Assembly (NCBI RefSeq): GCF_003417065.2
Contig: NZ_QVLT01000017.1
Coordinates: forward strand, 29,929 to 93,928
Direction: 5' to 3'
From: Hymenobacter lapidiphilus
GTDB lineage: Bacteria; Bacteroidota; Bacteroidia; Cytophagales; Hymenobacteraceae
DNA: 64,000 nt
Positions 1 to 8,279 of this stretch are shown here, piece after piece. Position numbers and translations under genes: made by a program. Numbering within the stretch: the first letter of the stretch is position 1; each line of letters begins with the position of its first letter. The notes under the pieces were generated by a model. That model had not been told where the DNA came from. It saw only the letters and a program-made list of their open reading frames with translations, and ran no database searches.

Positions 1-19
1 CGACTGGTTCCTGCGCTAA
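1..19 (+). CDS. possible 3' end of an upstream gene
   Basis: The first bases can be read as the last codons of an open frame (Asp-Trp-Phe-Leu-Arg) ending in TAA at 17-19. Only five codons are in the window, so neither the gene nor its product can be identified. Confidence 0.3.
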
Positions 20-73
20 CTCGCCAAAGTCCACCATTCCTGTTGTTACACTTTACCCTCTGTTGCTCGTCCT

Positions 74-547
74 ATGGCTGATTCCACAATTACTCCCGAA
101 ACCAACGGCGTCCGCTACGGCCTGTATACATCGACAGGCATGATGGTTTATTTCGTTGCTGCCTCGTTTATCAACTTGGCTGAGCGAATTGAATTCAGTT
201 TCCTCAACGGCCTGATTCTGGCCGTCGGCGTCTGCTTTGCCATTGCGCGCTTCAAACGCAGCCGCGACGGCCGGATGGCTTACCTGGCGGGCTTCGGTAC
301 GGGCATCATTACGGCGGTTATTGCTTCCGTCGCCTTTGGCTTTTTCTTTATTCTTTATGCTGGCGTTATCAACCCCGGTATCATGGATGGCCTGCAGGCC
401 CAGGACCTGTTCGGCTACGACCTATCGGTAACTATTGCCTTCCTCGCCATCATTCTGCAGGGAGGTATGTCCGGCATGATTATCTCGCTAATTGCCATGC
501 AATACTTCAAGAGTCCCGACCACCAACCTATGACGGGCCTGGAGTAG
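74..547 (+). CDS. DUF4199-like integral membrane protein
   Basis: This 157-residue protein is almost entirely membrane-embedded, with four hydrophobic segments at roughly residues 18-36, 41-60, 75-99 and 117-142. Basic residues (RFKRSRDGR) lie in the loop after the second segment. Size and four-helix layout resemble the DUF4199 proteins common in Bacteroidota, but no diagnostic motif could be confirmed, so the family is tentative. The ATG at 74 is the first start after the stop of the preceding frame and is followed by a short polar N-terminus before the first helix. Function is unknown. It is followed by an unusually AT-rich gap. Confidence 0.75.
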   Translation: MADSTITPETNGVRYGLYTSTGMMVYFVAASFINLAERIEFSFLNGLILAVGVCFAIARFKRSRDGRMAYLAGFGTGIITAVIASVAFGFFFILYAGVINPGIMDGLQAQDLFGYDLSVTIAFLAIILQGGMSGMIISLIAMQYFKSPDHQPMTGLE

Positions 548-883
548 GCCGCTACCCATCCCAGGCAGTTGATGCCAGCTGTATAGAATAGGGTGCACTA
601 GCCTGCTGTTTATTTTTAAGTGCTTGATAGATATTGTTTTGACTCTATAAGTGATGCGTCTGACCCGTTGCAGAAACAGCAGAATGGGTTATTACAGGAA
701 GATATAACAAATACATTATTCTAATATATAATTCGCTTAAAATTATATTGATATTCAACAATGTGGCTTTTTTTCTATATTATTGTATGATATATATGAG
801 GCTTATGGAATTTTTGGTAGAATCAATTGGTTCTACTGCCAGCTGGGTTCTTTAGCCTCCCCGCAGTATAGCAAGTACCAACC
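548..883. other. AT-rich intergenic gap with no gene seen
   Basis: No convincing open frame was found. From about 610 to 830 the DNA is strikingly AT-rich, with runs such as AATATATAATTC and GATATATATGAG, against a GC-rich background. It may carry the promoter and upstream region of the secreted protein at 884, but no clear TTG/TAnnTTTG pair was identified. Confidence 0.6.
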
Positions 884-1279
884 ATGAAAGCGTTTTTTTT
901 AACTCTCCTCTTCATAGCTAGTCTGGGCTTGGCAGCGCAGGCCCAAAAGCAAGAGTACCATGCCGAACGACCTGACGGCATTGACCTGACCGTTGTGCAG
1001 GCTGAGGCGCTAACCCGGCAGATGACGGCACAACTACATCTGAACGAAGGTCAGATTGCCCGCCTTTACAAGGTTAATAGCATCAAAGTAGCTCAGGCCG
1101 ACGAAATTCAGTGGCAGTATCATCAGAATCCGGTGCGGATGCAGCAGGCTCTTTCAGAGTTACAGTCGCACTACGATGCCGAGTGCAGCCGCATCCTGAC
1201 CCCTACGCAGCTTAGCCTCCTGCGTGGACCGCAACCTGCCCCGGCTCCGCAACCAGATACCGAAGGTGGGCTGGGTTAG
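884..1279 (+). CDS. small secreted protein, possibly Spy/CpxP-like
   Basis: A 131-residue protein with a clear N-terminal signal peptide (hydrophobic residues 4-18, likely cleavage after AQA near residue 20). The mature part is predicted helical and contains QMTAQLHLNEGQIARLYKVN and, near the end, ILTPTQLSLL. This repeated L-T-x-x-Q-like pattern recalls periplasmic LTXXQ/Spy-type proteins, but the similarity is weak. The C-terminus is Pro/Ala-rich (residues 114-125). It is probably periplasmic and its function is unknown. It stands alone, with a hairpin about 50 bases after the stop. Confidence 0.7.
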   Translation: MKAFFLTLLFIASLGLAAQAQKQEYHAERPDGIDLTVVQAEALTRQMTAQLHLNEGQIARLYKVNSIKVAQADEIQWQYHQNPVRMQQALSELQSHYDAECSRILTPTQLSLLRGPQPAPAPQPDTEGGLG

Positions 1280-1326
1280 ACCAGGATTCCGCAAAAGTTA
1301 GCGCTGGTAGCCAATACAGCTCCGGC

Positions 1327-1350
1327 CGCTCCCGATTCAGTTCGGGAGCG
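1327..1350 (+). terminator. hairpin after the secreted-protein gene
   Basis: CGCTCCCGA and TCGGGAGCG form a perfect 9-bp stem around a 6-base loop, 48 bases after the stop at 1279. There is no long T-tract, so it is only terminator-like. Confidence 0.45.
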
Positions 1351-1492
1351 AGTTGTATCGTACGACAATGAATCAGCTGATTGTACACTGGTTTTGGGAG
1401 GCCTTTCGTGCGCGTGGAGAGGAGCGCTCCAGATCCGGCGTAGTATCGGGTAAATGCTTTGTTGAGACGTATAGAGGAATAGTACTGTTTGA

Positions 1493-1894
1493 TTATTGGA
1501 GTTGCACAGGGAGGATGACCTCCGTAACGGTGCCAGTAGCGCCGCTACGCAGCATTACGCGGTTGGTGGCGGCACGCGGATTACCGGGGGCACACTGCGC
1601 GCCCGGCGCTACATAGTAGATATATATTTTGTCGCTCTGTTCGCCCAGTTCCTCCTCGTCTGGATGGCCCAGGAGCTCCGTTATATCATTAATGCGCGCC
1701 TCAAACAGGTCGGAACGGTGCTTTTCGAGGATTGGTACAAGCATAGCCCGTTGCCCACGGCAGCCGTACGGGTCGGCACGCCAAATGGCTGTGTCGAAAC
1801 CGGGCAGGCGTTTTAGCGCGTGGCCACAGCCGGAAAAAGCAAACAACGCTGCTGGGAGTAGGAACCAGGATAAGCGCAAAGAAGGGATTCTCAT
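1493..1894 (-). CDS. small lipoprotein of unknown function
   Basis: The 133-residue product begins with a basic n-region, a hydrophobic stretch and a lipobox (AFSGC, Cys23), so it is probably a lipidated periplasmic-facing protein. The mature domain includes LLGHPDEEEL followed by DKIYIYYVAPGAQC, a pattern like small SmpA/BamE-type or DUF-type lipoproteins that track gene sequences of the form LG-x-P. No family can be named with certainty. It is flanked by unrelated genes and appears to be a single transcription unit. Confidence 0.65.
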   Translation of the reverse strand: MRIPSLRLSWFLLPAALFAFSGCGHALKRLPGFDTAIWRADPYGCRGQRAMLVPILEKHRSDLFEARINDITELLGHPDEEELGEQSDKIYIYYVAPGAQCAPGNPRAATNRVMLRSGATGTVTEVILPVQLQ

Positions 1895-2021
1895 GAGCAG
1901 GAAAACCAGGAAGCCGGTGGCGGTTTTGCGGAAGAAATGCTAATTTTGAACTGGCCCCGACTGCGGGGCACTGCAAGGTACCGCCAAATTCTATGCTTCC
2001 CATAACGCTCACTGCAGGCCC

Positions 2022-2876
2022 ATGACGAAGTTGCCGACGCTGACCGCCGGATTTATCCTGACCTTGTTTAGCAGTTTCACGCCTGCCGGGCGGGTTTCGA
2101 GCGGGCCAGGCGCTGTGCCCGCTGAAGCAGTAGCCGTCGTACCTGCCAATTCCCGTACCAGGCTGTTGGGGCCATCGCTACTGAATCCGGCTGAGCGCAC
2201 TGTCTACCTGGCTGCGTTTGAGCAGCACGTGGCCCGCACTTACATTCGAGCCGGCCTGATGAATGCCGCGCTGCCGCTGCCCGTGTACCGGCAGGCACTG
2301 CTGGGCTTCTACAACCTGCAGCAGCAGGGCCAGATTCAGGCCGATACCCGTACCCTCACCATTGCCGATTTCAGCCAGTCGAGCAACCGCGAGCGGCTGT
2401 GGGTGGTTGATGTGAGTGAAGGTCGGCTACTGCACCACACGCTGGTTGCGCACGGCAAGAATACAGGGGAAGAATTCGCCCGCAACTTCTCCAACATAGA
2501 GGGCTCCGAGAAAAGCAGCCTGGGCTTCTACGTTACCGGCCCCACCTACCACGGCAAGCACGGCCTGTCGTTGCGGCTGCAGGGCGTAGATGCGGGCTAC
2601 AACACCAATGCCCACACCAGAGCAATAGTAGTGCATGGGGCCGATTATGTGAGCAAGACCTTTGCCAGCCAGCACGGCCGGCTGGGGCGCAGCCAGGGCT
2701 GTCCGGCCCTGCCGGCCGCCGAATCGGCCGCCATTATCCGGACGATAAAGGGTGGCACGGTGCTCTACATTCACGGCCCGGCGCAGGTTAGCTACCGCTC
2801 GACTCTGCTGGAACTGGATGCCGCACTAATGGCTTTCGCCCGTGGGCAACAGAGCCTGGCCTCGCGGCCGGGCTAA
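2022..2876 (+). CDS. murein L,D-transpeptidase catalytic domain protein
   Basis: The 284-residue protein has a hydrophobic N-terminal segment and a C-terminal catalytic region with the signature IVVHGADY, then GRSQGCPAL, where Cys227 is the predicted nucleophile. This is the arrangement of the L,D-transpeptidase family found in Bacteroidota (the PF13645 type rather than classical YkuD). The family acts on peptidoglycan stem peptides in the periplasm, forming 3-3 crosslinks or attaching proteins; which of these applies here is unknown. The ATG at 2022 gives a signal-like start (LTAGFILTLFSSF). A strong bidirectional hairpin follows at 2908-2957. Confidence 0.88.
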   Translation: MTKLPTLTAGFILTLFSSFTPAGRVSSGPGAVPAEAVAVVPANSRTRLLGPSLLNPAERTVYLAAFEQHVARTYIRAGLMNAALPLPVYRQALLGFYNLQQQGQIQADTRTLTIADFSQSSNRERLWVVDVSEGRLLHHTLVAHGKNTGEEFARNFSNIEGSEKSSLGFYVTGPTYHGKHGLSLRLQGVDAGYNTNAHTRAIVVHGADYVSKTFASQHGRLGRSQGCPALPAAESAAIIRTIKGGTVLYIHGPAQVSYRSTLLELDAALMAFARGQQSLASRPG

Positions 2877-2907
2877 CCCCAACCGAGGCGTCAGGTCAGG
2901 TTCTTCC

Positions 2908-2957
2908 TAAGCATAAAGCCCGCCGCCGGTATGTACTGGCGGCGGGCTTTATGCTTA
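2908..2957. terminator. bidirectional terminator hairpin
   Basis: TAAGCATAAAGCCCGCCGCC pairs almost perfectly with its complement ending in GGGCTTTATGCTTA. It lies between the convergent L,D-transpeptidase gene and the small membrane-protein gene and could serve both. Confidence 0.85.
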
Positions 2958-2973
2958 AAGAATGTGCGGCCGC

Positions 2974-3168
2974 TTAGGCCCGGTCGCTGGTTGTGCGTAC
3001 CAGGTTGATGCCGGCAAAGAAGAAAATAAGGCCTACAACAAAAGGCACAAGTGAATTCATTTTGCTCAGGCCCATGCCCCCAATCTGCAGGAAGGCCAGC
3101 GCCGCCCATATAATGCCAATGATGCCCAGGATGGTAAGGATGGTGCCAAAAGTGCGTTTCTGATTCAT
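2974..3168 (-). CDS. small two-helix membrane protein
   Basis: A 64-residue protein with two hydrophobic segments (residues 8-28 and 38-57) separated by a short polar loop, and a short charged tail (RTTSDRA). Codon use matches the neighbours. It resembles small hypothetical membrane proteins of Hymenobacter-type genomes; no function is known. Its 3' end abuts the shared terminator at 2908-2957, which supports it as a real transcription unit. Confidence 0.7.
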   Translation of the reverse strand: MNQKRTFGTILTILGIIGIIWAALAFLQIGGMGLSKMNSLVPFVVGLIFFFAGINLVRTTSDRA

Positions 3169-3344
3169 GGTCAGGGAGAAGAAGGGTGAAAGAGGGGGAA
3201 CCCGAACGGGAAAGAGGTCGGTACGGAGCCTGATACGTGGCCCGGGTATTATAAGGTTTAGGTCAGGGGCGCAACCCTAGCCGCGCGGCCGCGTTACGAA
3301 ACGCCAACGACCTCCCTTTCTTCCAATCCTTTTTCCTCCCTGCT

Positions 3345-4154
3345 ATGCGTGGTAACATTCGCTACCTGCTGGCCCTGCTGATGGCCGCATTTGCTTTCAT
3401 TCCCTATTACTGTAACACCCAGAAAAACGAGGTGACCGGCGAGGTGCAGCACGTTAATATGTCGGCCGATCAGGAAATTGCCCTCGGCCTGCAGGCCGCC
3501 CCCGAAATGGCGGCCCAGTACGGCGGCCTGCACCCCGACCAGGAGGCCCGCGCCGCAGTGGAGCGAATCGGGCAGAAAATTGTGCAAAGCACCAAAGCCC
3601 GCCAGACACCTTATCAGTTCAAGTTTCATTTGCTGGCAGATGAGAAAACCATCAACGCATTTGCCCTGCCCGGCGGCCAGATCTTCATCACGGCCGGCCT
3701 GCTGAAAAACCTGACTACTGAAGGCCAGGTGGCCGGTGTACTGGCCCACGAAATCGGGCATGTAGTGGCCCGGCACTCGGCCGAGCAGGTGGCCAAGTCG
3801 AAGCTGACCAACGGCCTGACCGGGGCCGCCGCCATTGGCCTCTACGACCCCGAGCGGCCCGGTACGGCTGCCAGTGCCGCCGCCGCCGCCATGGTGGGCA
3901 AGCTGCTGACGATGCGCTACGGCCGTGAAGATGAGCTGGAAGCCGACCGGCTGGCCGTAGACTTTACGCCCGCCGCCGGCTACGATCCGCGCGCCATGCT
4001 GCAGGTAATGGAAGTGCTGGACCGCGGAAACGGCAGCGGCAACCCTCCCGAGTTCCTGAGCACTCACCCCAATCCCGGCAACCGCATTCAGGAAATTCAG
4101 CGCGATATTGAGGCCGATTTCCCGCAGGGGCTGCCGGCCGGCCTCAAGCCCTAG
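3345..4154 (+). CDS. M48 family zinc metalloprotease
   Basis: The 269-residue protein has an N-terminal hydrophobic segment (residues 6-20) and a peptidase core with HEIGH at residues 135-139 and ELEAD at 197-201. His135, His139 and Glu199 are the predicted zinc ligands and Glu136 the catalytic base. The conserved ending STHPNPGNRIQEI is typical of periplasmic M48 proteases related to LoiP/BepA. It is probably a periplasmic or membrane-anchored protein quality-control protease (inference). A second M48 protease with the same STHPNPGNR signature lies at 10210-11019. Confidence 0.92.
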   Translation: MRGNIRYLLALLMAAFAFIPYYCNTQKNEVTGEVQHVNMSADQEIALGLQAAPEMAAQYGGLHPDQEARAAVERIGQKIVQSTKARQTPYQFKFHLLADEKTINAFALPGGQIFITAGLLKNLTTEGQVAGVLAHEIGHVVARHSAEQVAKSKLTNGLTGAAAIGLYDPERPGTAASAAAAAMVGKLLTMRYGREDELEADRLAVDFTPAAGYDPRAMLQVMEVLDRGNGSGNPPEFLSTHPNPGNRIQEIQRDIEADFPQGLPAGLKP

Positions 4155-4181
4155 TTACGGCGCACATTTCGCTCTTTTTTA

Positions 4182-4228
4182 CTCTACACGAATATAGCCG
4201 GCAGCATAGCCGGCTATATCGTGTAGAG
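4182..4228. terminator. terminator hairpin after the M48 gene
   Basis: CTCTACACGA-ATATAGCCGG pairs with CCGGCTATATCGTGTAGAG in a long near-perfect stem, preceded by a T-run at 4175-4180. It lies between the M48 protease and the lipid-kinase gene. Confidence 0.75.
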
Positions 4229-4280
4229 CCAACCAGCTGCCTGCCTTTCCCGCCGGCGCTCCTGCTGCTACTGGTACGCT

Positions 4281-5216
4281 ATGAAAACCGCATCTTCGGG
4301 TCCGCTGCAGCGGTTGCTGTTCGTGCTCAACCCCATATCGGGCGACATCAATAAAAGCCAGCTTCGCGACACCATTGCCGCATACTGCGCCGAGCGGGGC
4401 CGCCAAGCCGAGTTTTTCGATACGGCCGGCGAGCAGGATTTGGACCGCCTACGCGACCTGTTGGCAGCCGCCCCTCCGCCCGATGCCGTGTTTGCTGCCG
4501 GTGGCGACGGCACGGTGAGTATGGTAGCCGAGGCGCTGGTCGGCAGCATGGTGCCGCTGGGTATTCTGCCGCTGGGTTCGGGCAACGGAATGGCCAAAGA
4601 TCTGGCCATTCCGCTTACGCTGAACGAAGCGCTGGCTCTTACTTGGCAGCACGATATCCGGCAACTGGACACACTGCGGGTGGGTGGCCGGTTCACGGTA
4701 CATCTGGCCGATATGGGCTTCAATGCCTGCGTGGTAAAGCGCTTTGCCGAAGGCGGCGTGCGCGGCCCCGGAGCATACGTACGCATTGCCACCCAGGAGT
4801 ATGCTGGCTACACGCCTGGCACCTACCACATCGAAACCGAGCATGAAAACTGGCAGGGTGAGGCCTTTATGCTCACCATTGCCAATGCCAATACCTTCGG
4901 TAGCAATGTGGTCATCAACCCCGACCGGGAGCTGGACGACGGGCAGTTTGAAATTTGCCTTATTGCGCCCTTCCCGGGAAGGGCGGCACCCGGCCTGCTT
5001 TACCGCCTGTACACCAGCAATTTCGATAGCTCGGACTATACCCGCCGCCTGAGCTGCCACCATGCCCGCATTACGGTGCCCGGTGCCAGCGAAGTACTGG
5101 TACAGCTGGATGGCGAGCCGTATATGCTTGCCTGTCCGGTCGAAATCAGCCTGCAGCCGCGTAGCCTACGGGTGCTGGTACCGCCCGCTACGGCCGGGGC
5201 GCCCCCGCGTACGTAA
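4281..5216 (+). CDS. diacylglycerol/lipid kinase family protein
   Basis: This 311-residue protein belongs to the YegS/BmrU-type lipid kinase family (DAGK catalytic domain). It opens with LLFVLNPISGD, has the nucleotide-binding loop GGDGT at residues 74-78 and the downstream LPLGSGNGMAKDL, all hallmark motifs. These enzymes phosphorylate diacylglycerol or related membrane lipids using ATP; the exact substrate here is unknown. The C-terminal beta-sandwich ends with VQLDGEPY, another family signature. The 3' end overlaps the convergent metallophosphoesterase gene by 29 bases. Confidence 0.93.
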   Translation: MKTASSGPLQRLLFVLNPISGDINKSQLRDTIAAYCAERGRQAEFFDTAGEQDLDRLRDLLAAAPPPDAVFAAGGDGTVSMVAEALVGSMVPLGILPLGSGNGMAKDLAIPLTLNEALALTWQHDIRQLDTLRVGGRFTVHLADMGFNACVVKRFAEGGVRGPGAYVRIATQEYAGYTPGTYHIETEHENWQGEAFMLTIANANTFGSNVVINPDRELDDGQFEICLIAPFPGRAAPGLLYRLYTSNFDSSDYTRRLSCHHARITVPGASEVLVQLDGEPYMLACPVEISLQPRSLRVLVPPATAGAPPRT

Positions 5217-6408
5217 CGCTGGCAGCTGGTCCGGCGGTGGCATCCGAACCGGGACTAAGCTGCAGCCGGAACACCTCGGGCGTACCGGTGGGGGGCTCGT
5301 AAGTGCGGAGCCAGGTTTCGTGAGGGCCATAAAAGTCCAGCCCGAAAAAACCCTGATGTTCGTGTACGAAGGTGGCTTGGCCACCGGCCTGCACGAAGGC
5401 CGTTTTGCTGCCGGCCCCGCTAACCAGGTAGTGGCCCCCGCTACGCTCGAAATACTGCAGGTTATGGTCGTGGCCGGCAGCGTAGATAACGCCGGGAAAT
5501 TCGTGTAGCACCCGCAGCAGCCGGCGGCGCATTCGGCGGTAGCGGGGGTGGGCCATGTCTTCGGCCGCACCCACCGTTTTGCGGTACAGCGGCAGCAGCG
5601 AGCCAATGAAAGGTAGCGGAACGTACGCCCGCTTATTGACCGTAGTAAGCGGAAACACGTGCTGCTTGGCGGTGAACTTGCCCCCGTGCAGGGCATTCGA
5701 GTACAGCGGATGGTGCCCGGCCACGAGCACCTGCTGGTGCCGGTTGGCCTGCAGTAGCGCCCGCAGCTGGCGGAAAGGCCGCCACGGATCGGCGGCCGGC
5801 CGGGGCCCGTTCTGTACCCACCACTGGGTATTGAAAACAATCAGGAGCAGGCCCTCGGCAAGCTGCAGGCTCACCGGGCCGGGGGCGCCATCAACGGGCA
5901 GGTAGTGGGCCGTGGGTAGATGCTCGCGCACATACGCCTCTTGCCGGCGCAGGTACTCCCAGCCATCGGAGCGGCCCTTGTTCCAGTCGTGGTTGCCGCT
6001 GAGCATTACCACCCGCCCCTCAAAGCGGCCCAACGCCGCCAACAGGGTATTGAAGCGAGCTTCGGCAGCAGCCCGGCCGGAGGTGTGGGGGGCAGGTAGC
6101 CCCACAGGATAAATATTGTCGCCGAGCAGCACCACTGTGCCGGCCGGGCCGGCTTCCTGCTGCCATTGTTCGAGCAGCTGCAACACGGGGTCGGAACCAT
6201 CGGTGGCCACGGCTCCGGGGTCGCCGAGCAGGGCTACACGATGATAGGGCGGGCGGTTGGGCTGGGGCCGGTTTGCCCAGTCGTGGGCGGTAGAGGCCAC
6301 GTAGGGGCGGCGGCGGTAGTTTCGCTCCTGCACGTAGCGCCGGGCCAGCCACAGGGTCAGCAGCCCGGCCAATATAAGTGAGGCGTAAAAGAAGTAGTCG
6401 ATAGTCAT
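5188..6408 (-). CDS. membrane-anchored metallophosphoesterase
   Basis: The 406-residue protein starts with a single transmembrane segment (about residues 5-21), followed by a calcineurin-like phosphoesterase domain. Motifs in order are VALLGDPG, LLGDNIYPVG, LSGNHDWNKG, AGHHPLYS and AAGHDHNLQ. The first motif is GDxG rather than D-x-H, as in purple-acid-phosphatase-like members. The hydrolytic domain probably faces the periplasm or cell surface; the substrate is unknown. The last codons overlap the convergent lipid kinase gene, so the two mRNAs are complementary over at least 29 bases. Confidence 0.9.
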   Translation of the reverse strand: MTIDYFFYASLILAGLLTLWLARRYVQERNYRRRPYVASTAHDWANRPQPNRPPYHRVALLGDPGAVATDGSDPVLQLLEQWQQEAGPAGTVVLLGDNIYPVGLPAPHTSGRAAAEARFNTLLAALGRFEGRVVMLSGNHDWNKGRSDGWEYLRRQEAYVREHLPTAHYLPVDGAPGPVSLQLAEGLLLIVFNTQWWVQNGPRPAADPWRPFRQLRALLQANRHQQVLVAGHHPLYSNALHGGKFTAKQHVFPLTTVNKRAYVPLPFIGSLLPLYRKTVGAAEDMAHPRYRRMRRRLLRVLHEFPGVIYAAGHDHNLQYFERSGGHYLVSGAGSKTAFVQAGGQATFVHEHQGFFGLDFYGPHETWLRTYEPPTGTPEVFRLQLSPGSDATAGPAASVTYAGAPRP

Positions 6409-6508
6409 CAGTTTATGCCTGAGAGAGCGGAGCAGCGTACGTGGGCCGGCATCTGCCAGCGGAAGCCTGCTGCTCCTTCAGTGGCTGTTATCAACTACGT
6501 ATCGAACG

Positions 6509-7141
6509 TTAAAAAGTAGGTGGCGTAAGGTTTTTGAAGTGGCCATTGAGGCGCACGCGCTCCTTAAGGCGCTCGGTTTCCTGCAACACGGGCAGAATGT
6601 GTTCGAGGTGGCGAAGCGCCATTATCTGCCGATCGGCTTCGGTATCGGCCTCCAGTAGCTCGTACTCCTGCTCGGTGCTCATGCCCAGCTGATGGGCCAC
6701 ATCGTAAATGCGGAAGTCGGTTGGCAAATCGAGGAACAGGCGGCGCAGGCCCAGAATGCCATAAAGCTGTTCAATTAACACACGGGTTCGGTCGTGCAGT
6801 GCCGGGTCGGCGTCCTTATCATCGGTCAGGTCGCGCACGCTAGCTCCGGCATAAAGTTTACCAGGCAGCTCGCGCTGAAAATCCTCCATTTCAAACACCC
6901 CAATAGCCTTGGTCCGGATGTCGAGTTCGCCCGATGGATAGTTTTTTTCCACATCCATGAGGCGTACCTCGGTGCCACGGCGGCTTACGCCCCCGTTCAG
7001 GAAGGGCATAATGCCGAACATGATGCCCTCCAGCAGGCAGTCGCGCACCAGCTGGCGGTAGCGGGGCTCGAAGATGTGCAGATTGAGCTTTTCGCCGGGA
7101 AATACGACCAGATTAAGCGGAAACAGAGCGAGTTGACGCAT
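6509..7141 (-). CDS. LON peptidase N-terminal (substrate-binding) domain protein
   Basis: The 210-residue protein begins LALFPLNLVVFPGEKLNLHIFEPRY with the family signature FPL-x-x-V-x-FPG and HIFEPRY, the start of the Lon N-terminal (PUA-like) domain. There is no ATPase or Ser-Lys protease domain, so it is the stand-alone type. Such proteins occur widely in bacteria; their role is unclear and may be in protein binding. The ATG at 7141 directly starts the conserved motif. Confidence 0.9.
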   Translation of the reverse strand: MRQLALFPLNLVVFPGEKLNLHIFEPRYRQLVRDCLLEGIMFGIMPFLNGGVSRRGTEVRLMDVEKNYPSGELDIRTKAIGVFEMEDFQRELPGKLYAGASVRDLTDDKDADPALHDRTRVLIEQLYGILGLRRLFLDLPTDFRIYDVAHQLGMSTEQEYELLEADTEADRQIMALRHLEHILPVLQETERLKERVRLNGHFKNLTPPTF

Positions 7142-7292
7142 AAAGTAAACGAGCAGAAAGGGCAGTGCAGAAGCAGGAAGCTACGGGCCCCTGGGCGTAA
7201 TAACAACGTCGATACCCAAATCTTCCCGACCCGGCCGGCGCTTTTTTGGTAGGTTGCAGTGGGCGGGGCGTGGGGTTGGCGTAAAGAGCCGC

Positions 7293-7300
7293 TATTTTTG
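7293..7300 (+). promoter_or_regulatory. TAnnTTTG -7 element before mtgA
   Basis: TATTTTTG matches the Bacteroidota -7 consensus TAnnTTTG and lies 48 bases before the mtgA start. No well-spaced TTG -33 box was found, so the call rests on the -7 match alone. Confidence 0.4.
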
Positions 7301-7348
7301 CTCGTATTCCGGAGTCGGAGTGCAAGCCTTTTTTAAGCGGTTGAGTGC

Positions 7349-8092
7349 GTGAGAGATTTTAAACAGATTGCCCGCCGAACGGGCCGGATAGCCCTACAGG
7401 TGCTGGCCGTGGCCTTCCTGACGTCGGTGGCCTGGGTACTGCTTTACCGCTGGGTGAGCCCGCCCGCCACCTGGCTGATGCTCGACCGCCGGGCCCACGC
7501 TCCGGTTGGCCTGGGCTACCAGGGCATCCGCGAAGCCGACCGCCGCATTCAGTACGACTTCAAAAGCCTGACCGACGTATCGCCCGAGCTGCCGCTGGCC
7601 CTGGTGGCGGCCGAAGACCAGCGGTTTCTGCTGCACCACGGCTTCGATGGCGACGCGCTCCTAAAGGCGGCCAAATCGAACCTGAGCGGCAGCAAGCAGC
7701 TGCGTGGCGGCAGCACTATTACGCAACAGGTGGCTAAGAACGTGTTTTTGTGGCAGGGACGCAGCTACGTGCGCAAGGCTGCTGAGGCCTACTTCACGTT
7801 GCTCATCGAGCTTCTCTGGGACAAGCGCCGCATTATGGAAATGTACCTGAACGTGGCCGAAATGGGCGACTGTATTTTCGGGGCCGAAGCGGCCTCGCAG
7901 GCTTACTTCGGCAAGCCAGCCGCCAAGCTGAGCGCCGCCGAGGCGGCCCTGCTGGCCGGTGTACTGCCCAACCCGCTCCGGTTTCGGGCCAGCAACCCGG
8001 GCCCCGTCGCCCGCTCCAAGCAGCGCCGGGTACTGCGCCGCATGCGCGCCCTGCGCGGCACCGACTACGTTAGGGAGTTGACGGAGAAGTAA
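7349..8092 (+). CDS. mtgA: monofunctional biosynthetic peptidoglycan transglycosylase
   Basis: The 247-residue protein has one N-terminal transmembrane segment (residues 12-32) and a GT51 glycosyltransferase domain. AAEDQRFLLHHGFD carries the predicted catalytic Glu89; RGGSTITQQVAKN and YLNVAEMG complete the signature motifs. It has no transpeptidase domain, and its length is typical of MtgA. It polymerises lipid II into glycan strands at the outer face of the inner membrane. The start is GTG at 7349, just upstream of the basic n-region. A palindromic repeat follows the gene. Confidence 0.94.
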   Translation: MRDFKQIARRTGRIALQVLAVAFLTSVAWVLLYRWVSPPATWLMLDRRAHAPVGLGYQGIREADRRIQYDFKSLTDVSPELPLALVAAEDQRFLLHHGFDGDALLKAAKSNLSGSKQLRGGSTITQQVAKNVFLWQGRSYVRKAAEAYFTLLIELLWDKRRIMEMYLNVAEMGDCIFGAEAASQAYFGKPAAKLSAAEAALLAGVLPNPLRFRASNPGPVARSKQRRVLRRMRALRGTDYVRELTEK

Positions 8093-8122
8093 GTTGAATG
8101 GGTAGATGAAAGACCCAAAAGG

Positions 8123-8250
8123 CTGTCATGCTGAGCGAAGGCGGAGCCGGACTTGAAGCATCTCTACCACAACAGTTATTTTCAATCGTCAAGGTTACCA
8201 TTGCGGTGGAGATGCTTCAAGTCCGGCTCCGCCTTCGCTCAGCATGACAG
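8123..8250. repeat. GTCAT-CTGAGC palindromic element, copy 1
   Basis: CTGTCATGCTGAGC at the left end pairs with GCTCAGCATGACAG at the right end, and the pairing continues inward for about 45 bases through AAGGCGGAGCCGGACTTGAAG and GAAGCATCTC/GAGATGCTTC. The unpaired centre is about 40 bases. It separates mtgA from the DUF4440-like lipoprotein gene. Related copies are at 44164, 47707, 53594 and 62181. Confidence 0.9.
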
Positions 8251-8279
8251 CGTTCTACACTAATATATCCCTTCTTTAC

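Noticed and set aside
8244..8279. ATG at 8244 as the start of the DUF4440-like gene
   Set aside because: It sits inside the right arm of a palindromic element, and the ATG at 8280 gives a clean signal peptide.
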